This document shows positions 1-5,715 of a stretch of 5,986 nucleotides of DNA, piece after piece. Source of the stretch: CAIMUM01 sp034429715 (lineage in GTDB: Bacteria > Chloroflexota > Dehalococcoidia > GIF9 > UBA5629); NCBI GenBank assembly GCA_034429715.1, contig DAOUFR010000059.1, positions 1-5,986 of the forward strand. Direction: 5' to 3'. The position numbers and the translations under genes were made by a program. The notes under the pieces were generated by a model that ran no database searches, was not told the origin of the DNA, and saw nothing but the letters and a program-made list of their open reading frames with translations. Position 1 is the first letter of the stretch; the number at the start of each line of letters is the position of its first letter.

Positions 1-1
1 C

Positions 2-235
2 AGCGGTCACAACCATTTACTTGAATTGTTGCAGAAAGACAATGTCACATATGTAATCTGCGGCGCCTTTGGCGGTTTGCCAGACCCCGAGAGGTCATAT
101 ATCTCTCCGGCTAGCATCTGGTATAAGGGAAATCAACACGCCTTTGTGGACGTTACCATATCGCAGGACGAGGCAGTTCTGAAGTTTCGCGATCCTGAAT
201 ACAATGAATTAAAATCTTTCACGGTATCACGCTGA
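2..235 (+). CDS. Calcineurin-like metallophosphoesterase, C-terminal fragment (5' end outside window)
   Basis: The reading frame is open from the left edge and ends at TGA 233-235, giving 77 residues of a protein whose start lies upstream. The fragment opens with Ser-Gly-His-Asn-His, matching the final GHxH metal-binding motif of calcineurin-like phosphoesterases, whose histidines bind the dinuclear metal centre. It is followed by the usual closing part: a strand reading TYVICGAFGG, a short loop, a strand containing HAFVDVTI, and a last strand containing AVLKFRD. Such enzymes hydrolyse phosphomonoesters or phosphodiesters. The substrate cannot be told without the missing N-terminal half, and whether it is secreted is unknown for the same reason. 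GC is about 46% by hand count, lower than the segments sampled in the genes downstream. It points the same way as the operon at 304 but is separated by 68 bases, so co-transcription is uncertain. Family call good, substrate unknown. Confidence 0.72.
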   Translation, partial: SGHNHLLELLQKDNVTYVICGAFGGLPDPERSYISPASIWYKGNQHAFVDVTISQDEAVLKFRDPEYNELKSFTVSR

Positions 236-282
236 AGTGCATAGTTGAAAGTGAGACGGGATAGACCTGGGATATCTGCATT

Positions 283-290
283 AAGGAGGG
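283..290 (+). promoter_or_regulatory. Shine-Dalgarno of the fusion gene, with unusually long spacing
   Basis: AAGGAGGG is a near-perfect anti-16S match. The chosen ATG at 304 lies 13-14 bases downstream, longer than the usual 5-9. A nearer ATG at 291 is only one or two bases from the motif and opens a 10-codon out-of-frame reading ending at TAG 321-323. ATT codons at 295 and 301 are in frame with the big gene and could be rare starts. ATG 304 remains the best choice because no in-frame ATG, GTG or TTG lies nearer to the motif. Confidence 0.6.
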
Positions 291-303
291 ATGGATTATC
301 ATT

Positions 304-3099
304 ATGGGCTGGAAGGTAGATAGCAAGCAACCGATCGACGAAGGCCTGAAGCAACGTATGCTGGAGAGGGTTGAGGGTGGTGCCTTCAGCTTGAAGGACC
401 TTCAGGATTACTTAACGCTTTTCACACAGGTCGCCAACAGCATCGACGAAACCAAAGACGAGGTGAGGGGATTCAACCGCAGGTTCCAGTTCAGGCTATT
501 AGATTACCCGGATTTTTGGTTGAGCATCCAGGGCGGGAGTTTCGAGATGGGCGAGGGCGACATTGATGCGCCCGATATAATTCTGGAGATGGATGCTCAG
601 CTGGGCGCAGGCGTTTTCACGGGCCAGGTTGATGCTACCGTGGCATACATGAATGGGGAATTGAAGGTGGACGGGAGCCTGCCCGACGCGATCAAGTTTC
701 GCACGCTGGTCGATATGATACGAGAGGAGCTGGACCTGGAGCCGGGCCAGGCACCCGCCTCAGTAGGTAGCGCCTCTCAGGAATCTCAAAAAAAACCGGC
801 CTCCCAGCGTAAAGCGGGCAAAGATACGAAAGGCAAATACGTCAAGTTCGGGATCATCGGAGCTGGATCGGTTTGGGACTTTCACAGGTCCGCCTGCGAG
901 GATTCACCGTATCTGAAGTTTGTAGCGGTATATGATAAAAACCAGAAGCATGCCGAAAAGGTGGCCAGACGGTACAGGGCCAACAAGATGCAGGCTTTCG
1001 GCGATCTGGACCAGTTCCTCAAGAGCGATATTGACTCTGTCCTGATCATGGTGCCGCATATCCACCATGCCGACCTTGTAGCGAAGGCTGCCGCTGCCGG
1101 CAAGCATATTCTGTGCGAGAAGCCCATGGCCACTACGACCGAAGACTGCGACCGCATGATAAAGGTTGCCAGGGAAGCAGGGGTGAAGTTTATGATCGCC
1201 GAGAACCATCGCTTTTTGCCGGCGCACCAGTATATACACGACGCCATTCAGCAGGATTTGATCGGCGATGTCCATCTGGTGCGGGCCTACGAGGGGGTCA
1301 GCGAAATAGAAGGAATGACACAGCCTAATTCCTGGAAGGGAGACCCGATCAAATCCGGTGGCGGGTCTTTTATGGATATGGGGGCGCATAAATTCGCCAC
1401 CCTGGAATGGATCCTCGGTGATCAAGTGGAATCTGTCTATGTGACGCTTTCCAAACAGGCTACTAATCTGCCCGAGAAAGCGGAGGACAACGCTATGGCT
1501 GTAGTCCGTTTCGGCAATGGTGTCGTGGGCGAAGTGGTGGTGAGCTTCACACAGGTTACACCCGCTTTCAACAGCCTGGAGATCTACGGGAGCAAAGGCA
1601 CAATACTTGAAAACCATATGTGGGATAAGGCGGTGCGCATCTACTCCAGCCATGAGGCTATGGGGGAGAATAAAAACCAGTGGTACGAGCCCGATATCGA
1701 GCATGGCCCATTTCCTTCGTATTACAACATATCCATGCGCTGCGAGGACGAATATTTTGCGCAGTGCATACTGGAGAACAGGGAGCCGGAATTCAAACCG
1801 GAGCAGGCAAAAAGCGCCATCGCCGCAGTGTTGATGGGATACCTATCGGCACAGACCGGCAAGGCAGTGACCCGTGCGGACCTGGCCGCCGTCGAGAAGT
1901 CCGCCGGAACGGAGAGTATTTTACATAATCTCGCGGAGCATGTGCCTATTAGGAAGAGTCTGCCGGAGGTGAAACGTGTGAAAGCTGTTGGTTTCAATAA
2001 GAAGCGGATGGAGCAAATACTTCACAAGCATGACCTGGAACTGATGATCGTCACCTCACCTGTTAACGTTTTTTATACCAGCGGTATGCCCATTTTGCAT
2101 GCCAGCCCAAATCCTATCCTGTTTGCGCTGAGCAACCAGTATCCCAATGTGGTTATGGTCAACCGTGACGGTGGGTCCGCTCTGTTCAACTGGGACCTCT
2201 TTCAGAGCGTGGACAAGTTCTCATGGATAGCGGACCATAAGGGCACGATAGGGCAGAAGGAGACCTCCCGCGCCATCATGTCCAAGATTAAAAAATGGGG
2301 GTTGGAAGGTAAACGCATAGGGGTTGAATCATATGCTCCCAAGTATCTGCTTGACCATCTGGCCCAGAAAAATCCCGCCGCCGAAGTCGTGACTGCGGAC
2401 GACGTCCTGCTGGAGATGCGTTTGATCAAGAGCGATGAGGAGATCAAGCTGATCGAAAAAGCCACGCAGATCACGGAGAAGGCTGTTACCGCCTGTATCA
2501 AGGCGACCAGGGAAGGCATGACAGATAACGATTTCCTGCTGCTGGCGAGGAAGACCATTATCGAGGAAGGCGCCGAGGCCTGGGACCATCTGACTCATAG
2601 CATCGGTGAGTCGGACCCCGAGGCGCCCGGCATCGGCACTGTCGTGAGGAAGGGCGATATCTGCCGCTACGATTTCGGAGCGGCTTACAGGGGATATGTC
2701 TCCGACGTCAACCGTCACGCCGTCATCGGCCCTGTGCCGGACGAAGCGAAGGAGATCATTGATCGCCTTATCGTGCTGCAGGAATACTATGAGAAGCACG
2801 CCAAGCCCGGCGTGAATATCAGGCAATTGAATGCGGAGGCGGATGCTTTCTATAAGAAGCTGAAGCCCGAGGGATTGACCATGGCCATAGGGCACAGCAT
2901 CGGGCTGGAGTGCGAGGAACAGCACCTCTTCGGTCCCCTGCAGGTGCTGGACAGGCCGTTTGAGAAGAACATGGTGTTTGAGATCGAGGCCTGGGAGTCC
3001 TTCGGCAAGATCCTGATCGGTGTGGAGGACTGTTACGTGGTCACCGAGACGGGTCTGCGCAAGATAACGACGCTGGACAAGCATATCGTGAGTCTGTAA
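304..3099 (+). CDS. Three-domain fusion: SCP2-like domain + Gfo/Idh/MocA oxidoreductase + M24 creatinase/prolidase-like domain
   Basis: This 931-residue protein has three parts. Residues about 30-145 resemble SCP2 sterol-carrier domains (signature around GELKVDGSLPDAIKF, 118-132), which bind hydrophobic or acyl ligands. A Q/S/A/K-rich linker covers 147-178. Residues 179-545 are a Gfo/Idh/MocA NAD(P)-dependent oxidoreductase: nucleotide-binding GIIGAG at 183-188, the EKP motif at 272-274 with Lys273, and GGGSFMDMGAH with Asp358 and His362. The usual third acid of DxGxHxxD is Ala365. Residues about 559-931 are a creatinase-type N-terminal domain plus an M24 pita-bread domain with all five metal ligands: Asp790, Asp801, His864, Glu895 and Glu908. 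The two extra histidines of aminopeptidase P are not seen (Glu871 replaces one), so a peptidase role is doubtful. No signal peptide or membrane segment is visible, so it is probably cytoplasmic. It is the first gene of an apparent operon. The frame is open throughout and the oxidoreductase part has no start of its own, so at least the first fusion looks genuine. The substrate is unknown. Confidence 0.9.
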   Translation: MGWKVDSKQPIDEGLKQRMLERVEGGAFSLKDLQDYLTLFTQVANSIDETKDEVRGFNRRFQFRLLDYPDFWLSIQGGSFEMGEGDIDAPDIILEMDAQLGAGVFTGQVDATVAYMNGELKVDGSLPDAIKFRTLVDMIREELDLEPGQAPASVGSASQESQKKPASQRKAGKDTKGKYVKFGIIGAGSVWDFHRSACEDSPYLKFVAVYDKNQKHAEKVARRYRANKMQAFGDLDQFLKSDIDSVLIMVPHIHHADLVAKAAAAGKHILCEKPMATTTEDCDRMIKVAREAGVKFMIAENHRFLPAHQYIHDAIQQDLIGDVHLVRAYEGVSEIEGMTQPNSWKGDPIKSGGGSFMDMGAHKFATLEWILGDQVESVYVTLSKQATNLPEKAEDNAMAVVRFGNGVVGEVVVSFTQVTPAFNSLEIYGSKGTILENHMWDKAVRIYSSHEAMGENKNQWYEPDIEHGPFPSYYNISMRCEDEYFAQCILENREPEFKPEQAKSAIAAVLMGYLSAQTGKAVTRADLAAVEKSAGTESILHNLAEHVPIRKSLPEVKRVKAVGFNKKRMEQILHKHDLELMIVTSPVNVFYTSGMPILHASPNPILFALSNQYPNVVMVNRDGGSALFNWDLFQSVDKFSWIADHKGTIGQKETSRAIMSKIKKWGLEGKRIGVESYAPKYLLDHLAQKNPAAEVVTADDVLLEMRLIKSDEEIKLIEKATQITEKAVTACIKATREGMTDNDFLLLARKTIIEEGAEAWDHLTHSIGESDPEAPGIGTVVRKGDICRYDFGAAYRGYVSDVNRHAVIGPVPDEAKEIIDRLIVLQEYYEKHAKPGVNIRQLNAEADAFYKKLKPEGLTMAIGHSIGLECEEQHLFGPLQVLDRPFEKNMVFEIEAWESFGKILIGVEDCYVVTETGLRKITTLDKHIVSL
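788..795 (+). other. A8 run forming an A-AAA-AAA slippery heptamer in the SCP2/oxidoreductase linker
   Basis: Eight adenines encode the end of Gln162 plus Lys163 and Lys164. In the zero frame bases 789-795 read A AAA AAA, the form needed for tandem -1 slippage. After a -1 shift the frame reads five codons (ACC GGC CTC CCA GCG) and stops at TAA 810-812, giving a protein of about 169 residues that is essentially the SCP2 domain alone. No obvious stimulatory stem-loop or upstream Shine-Dalgarno at the usual frameshift distance was recognised. The sequence feature is certain and slippage is an inference. Confidence 0.3.
1965..1980 (+). promoter_or_regulatory. Possible internal ribosome binding site and GTG start for a separate M24 protein
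   Basis: GGAGGTGA at 1965-1972 is complementary to eight bases of the 16S rRNA 3' tail. An in-frame GTG (Val559 of the fusion) follows at 1978-1980, eight bases after GGAGG, which is ideal spacing. Initiation here would give 373 residues, about the normal length of a single creatinase/prolidase-type M24 protein, starting where that domain begins. It may be a relic of the M24 gene before fusion, or it may still be used. Caution: the same octamer also occurs at 4093-4100 inside the SDR gene with no suitable start after it, so chance is possible. Confidence 0.4.
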
Positions 3100-3143
3100 C
3101 CCGTAGAAGGAATGTAAGGTACATGGCATAAGGAGAGAAAATT

Positions 3144-3932
3144 ATGGATCCGCTTATCATAGTTGCCACACCGAATACCTGCTGGCTCAAGCCCTCGGTG
3201 AACTATCCCCGGACCCCGCAGGCCATAGCGCGGGAGGCTAAACTCTGCCTGGAAAAGGGCGCCTCCGTACTGCATACGCATGCCGAGGGACAGTGGACCG
3301 AGGTCATCCGCGCTGTGCGTGCTTCCTGCGACATCATAATTCAGAGCGGCATGTCCAGCCTCGAGATAAAAGACCGCCTTGATTGCTTCAGGCAGAAATC
3401 CGATATGCTCTCCATCATACTCAATCACCATGACGAGGCCTTCGCCGAGGTCGACTGCCTCAAGCTGCATTCCAAGCAGGAGTTGGAGAAATATGCCAGG
3501 CTCTGTAAAAAAAATCATGTCGCCCCCGAGTTCGAAGTGTGGCATGCGGGATCCATCTGGAACCTGAACTACCTGATCAATAAAAAGCTGCTCAGCATCC
3601 CATATATCACCACACTCTTTTTCGGCTGGCCGGGAGGCACCTGGTCGCCGCCCACCGTCGAGGAATATCTCTACCGCCGCAGGCTGCTTCCGCCGGGCTG
3701 CGCGGTCGTAGTAAGTATCATGCACCAGGACCAGATGAAGATACTGGCGGCAGCCATCCTGGAGGGGGACCACGTGCGAGTGGGTACCGAAGACTATTGT
3801 TATACGAGGTCGGGGAAACTGGCCAGCACGCACGAGCTGGTGGAAGAAATAGCCTCCATCTCACGGTCGCTGGGACGGCCTGTCGCCAGCGTGAAGCAGG
3901 CACGCAAAATATTGGGGCTCAACAGGAGATAA
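3144..3932 (+). CDS. Divergent beta-keto acid cleavage enzyme (BKACE / DUF849 family)
   Basis: BKACE enzymes are TIM-barrel Zn enzymes that condense a beta-keto acid with acetyl-CoA to give acetoacetate and a new acyl-CoA (Kce of lysine fermentation is the type case). This 262-residue protein keeps the metal site: His44 and His46 in VLHTHAEG, and Glu216 in VRVGTED. It also keeps Arg212 of the same motif and PEFE at 128-131. Spacing between these residues follows Kce as I recall it (His46, His48, Arg226, Glu230). It departs from consensus elsewhere: the HxHxRD loop is HTHAEG with no arginine, the glycine-rich STGG is SGMSS (68-72), the family G-I-G-R is SIMHQ (191-195), and Trp14 stands where I recall Kce having the substrate-binding Glu14. 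A different substrate is therefore likely. The start is set by TAAGGAGA at 3129-3136, eight bases before ATG. It lies 44 bases after the fusion gene and 4 before the SDR gene, so co-transcription is likely. Probably cytoplasmic. Confidence 0.85.
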   Translation: MDPLIIVATPNTCWLKPSVNYPRTPQAIAREAKLCLEKGASVLHTHAEGQWTEVIRAVRASCDIIIQSGMSSLEIKDRLDCFRQKSDMLSIILNHHDEAFAEVDCLKLHSKQELEKYARLCKKNHVAPEFEVWHAGSIWNLNYLINKKLLSIPYITTLFFGWPGGTWSPPTVEEYLYRRRLLPPGCAVVVSIMHQDQMKILAAAILEGDHVRVGTEDYCYTRSGKLASTHELVEEIASISRSLGRPVASVKQARKILGLNRR

Positions 3933-3936
3933 TGCG

Positions 3937-4713
3937 ATGGGCAAATCAAAAAAACAGGTTGTGGTTGTGACGGGCGCCGCCAACGGGATAGGCGAGGCAG
4001 TTGCGCGTTTATTCTCCCGCAAGGGCTACATAGTAGTCATGCTGGATGTATCCGAGCGAGGTAAACAGGTCAGTGCTGAGATTAAAGCCGGCGGAGGTGA
4101 CTGCATTTTCTGGAGATGCGATGTCGCAAACGAAAAAGACGTTGCCTCCTCCGTAAAAAAAATAGTCAAGCTGTACGGCCGCATAGATGTGCTTAACAAC
4201 AACGCCGGCATTGTGCTGGTACGTCCCCTGGAGAAGATCCGCTGGGAGGAATATCAGCGCGTCGTAGATGTCAATCTTGGCGGCATCTTCCTCTTCTGTA
4301 AATACGTAATCCCCGTTATGAAGAAGCAGGAGAAAGGCTCCATCGTGAATATGGGCTCAGTCTCAGGACACGTGGGCCAGATCGACCATTCTCTCTATGG
4401 CGCCACCAAGGGCGCCATAATAGCGCTGACCCGGGCGCTGGCCTGGGAGCTGGCCCCCTGGAATATACGTGTGAACTCCGTCAGCCCCGGCTCGGTGGAC
4501 ACTCCCATGCTGAGGAGCGATATCAAGATAGAATCGGCCAAAACAGGGAAATCTTACATAGAGGTCAAAAAGTTGAGGGAGGGCGAGCAGGCTTTCAAAC
4601 GCTGGGCCGATCCATCAGAGATCGCCGAATCGATATATTTCCTGGCCGGAGACGCAGCATCGTTTATAACCGGCTCGGACCTGCTGGTCGACTGCGGCTG
4701 GGTGGCGAAATGA
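3937..4713 (+). CDS. Classical short-chain dehydrogenase/reductase, probably NAD(H)-dependent
   Basis: This 258-residue protein is full length for the classical SDR family, which reversibly oxidises secondary alcohols to ketones. The cofactor motif TGAANGIG spans residues 12-19. Asp37 at the end of the second strand favours NAD(H) over NADP(H). Asp62-Val63 and the NNAG motif (88-91) are present. The catalytic set is complete: Asn113, Ser141, Tyr154 and Lys158 (YGATK). The PG motif at 184-185 and the C-terminal ITGSDLLVDCGW are typical of FabG-like members, but this alone does not show fatty-acid synthesis. AGGAGA at 3924-3929 gives good spacing to ATG 3937. The gene begins 4 bases after the BKACE stop and overlaps the next gene by ATGA, so translational coupling on both sides is likely. 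In this context the substrate may be a hydroxy acid or polyol oxidised to a keto acid for the BKACE enzyme, but that is inference. Confidence 0.92.
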   Translation: MGKSKKQVVVVTGAANGIGEAVARLFSRKGYIVVMLDVSERGKQVSAEIKAGGGDCIFWRCDVANEKDVASSVKKIVKLYGRIDVLNNNAGIVLVRPLEKIRWEEYQRVVDVNLGGIFLFCKYVIPVMKKQEKGSIVNMGSVSGHVGQIDHSLYGATKGAIIALTRALAWELAPWNIRVNSVSPGSVDTPMLRSDIKIESAKTGKSYIEVKKLREGEQAFKRWADPSEIAESIYFLAGDAASFITGSDLLVDCGWVAK

Positions 4714-5681
4714 AACAACGGTTCCTGGTCACGGGAGCTACCGGATGCATTGGCGCATGGACGGTGCGTAACCTGGTACAGCAGGGAGTCTACACCTGCG
4801 CACTGGTCAGGTCGGGCTCGCTGCATCGTCTGAAGCTGATAATGAGCGAAAAGGAGCTGTCCGGCGTCGAATTCGTGGGCGGCGATATCACCGATCTGGA
4901 GGCTATTGAGATCATACTGAAGGGGCATAAAATCACGCACATCATACACTTGGCAGCCATGCAATTCCCCTTCTGCAAGGCCGATCCGTCGCTGGGCGCC
5001 GCGGTGAACGTTGGGGGAACGGTCAATGTTTTCGAGGCGGCTGCACGATGCGGCATCCGTAGCCTGGTTTATGCCAGCAGCACGGCCGTGTACGGCACGA
5101 CTGACGAATATCCCGATGGACCGCTGTTTCACGATGCTCCGCTTCGCCCGAGGTCGCACTACGGTGTTTATAAGCAGGCCAACGAGGGGACGGCGCGCGT
5201 TTACTGGATGGATAGCGGCATTTCCAGTATAGGAATTCGCCCCTATGTAGTCTATGGGCCGGGCAGGGACCAGGGGATGACGTCTACGCCTACCAAAGCC
5301 ATGCTGGCGGCGGCGATGGGCAAGCCTTACCGCATTTCATACGGGGGACGCTTCGGATTCCAGTATGCCGGCGATACGGCCAGGGCTTATATCAACGCAG
5401 CGCGTGTGGACTTCAAGGGGGCAGAGGTGTTCAACCTGGGTGGGGAAACGGTCTGTATGCAGGCTGTAATAGATGCCATAGAGGTGGCCGAGCCTTCATC
5501 AAAGGGCAATATTACGTACGACGACATACCACTGCCCTTTCCTGCCGAGATCGACAATGCGCCCCTTGTCAGGATTCTGGGTTCCCTGCACGTAACTCCG
5601 CTGGGCGAGGGTGTGGCGGAGTCTATCAGGATATTCAAGCGGGCCATTGCGCAGGGAGTAATCAGCCCTGAACAGACATAG
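4710..5681 (+). CDS. NAD-dependent epimerase/dehydratase (extended SDR)
   Basis: This 323-residue protein has the extended SDR layout. The N-terminal GATGCIG (residues 9-15) is the GxxGxxG cofactor motif, Asp59-Ile60 follows the third strand, and HLAA is at 80-83. The active site has Ser123/Ser124 in YASSTAVYG and Tyr151-x3-Lys155. RPYVVYGPGRDQG (177-189) starts the substrate-binding C-terminal half, and GFQYAGDTARAY (216-227) matches the conserved region that usually reads YVxDxA. Family members epimerise, dehydrate or reduce nucleotide sugars, and some act on other hydroxylated small molecules. Its position at the end of an operon with a BKACE enzyme and two other dehydrogenases makes a non-nucleotide-sugar substrate plausible, but nothing in the sequence decides this. 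The start ATG shares four bases (ATGA, 4710-4713) with the SDR stop. The ribosome site is weak (GGTGG, 4701-4705), so translation probably depends on coupling. No terminator was recognised after the TAG. Confidence 0.9.
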   Translation: MKQRFLVTGATGCIGAWTVRNLVQQGVYTCALVRSGSLHRLKLIMSEKELSGVEFVGGDITDLEAIEIILKGHKITHIIHLAAMQFPFCKADPSLGAAVNVGGTVNVFEAAARCGIRSLVYASSTAVYGTTDEYPDGPLFHDAPLRPRSHYGVYKQANEGTARVYWMDSGISSIGIRPYVVYGPGRDQGMTSTPTKAMLAAAMGKPYRISYGGRFGFQYAGDTARAYINAARVDFKGAEVFNLGGETVCMQAVIDAIEVAEPSSKGNITYDDIPLPFPAEIDNAPLVRILGSLHVTPLGEGVAESIRIFKRAIAQGVISPEQT

Positions 5682-5715
5682 CCTTTTGTAGATCAACCAG
5701 CATGCAGGAAAATGA

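Noticed and set aside
1..235. Lower GC of the metallophosphoesterase fragment (about 46%) as a sign of horizontal transfer or an island boundary
   Set aside because: The segment is short, and 60-base samples of the downstream genes vary from about 50 to 65%, so the contrast is too small to support a boundary.
245..278. Possible promoter upstream of the fusion gene (TTGAAA at 245-250)
   Set aside because: The best -10-like hexamers (GATATC 271-276, TATCTG 273-278) give spacers of 20 or more bases and poor matches, so no promoter can be supported.
291..323. Ten-codon open frame as a leader peptide gene
   Set aside because: The Shine-Dalgarno is only one or two bases from its ATG, there is no run of regulatory codons and no attenuator hairpin, so a peptide gene is not supported.
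904..3833. Three long minus-strand reading frames at 904-1704, 2329-3129 and 3033-3833, each 266 codons
   Set aside because: They lie opposite strongly supported plus-strand genes, two overlap each other, and their translations have no recognisable domain. The equal length appears to be coincidence of codon bias on the opposite strand.
4093..4100. GGAGGTGA inside the SDR gene as another internal ribosome site
   Set aside because: No ATG, GTG or TTG at suitable spacing follows in frame with a plausible product. It is kept only as a reminder that such octamers arise by chance in this sequence.
5682..5715. Bidirectional terminator between the convergent genes, with near-palindrome CCAGCATGCAGG at 5697-5708
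   Set aside because: The palindrome has a central A-A mismatch, leaves no room for a loop and is not followed by a T tract on either strand. It is too weak to call.
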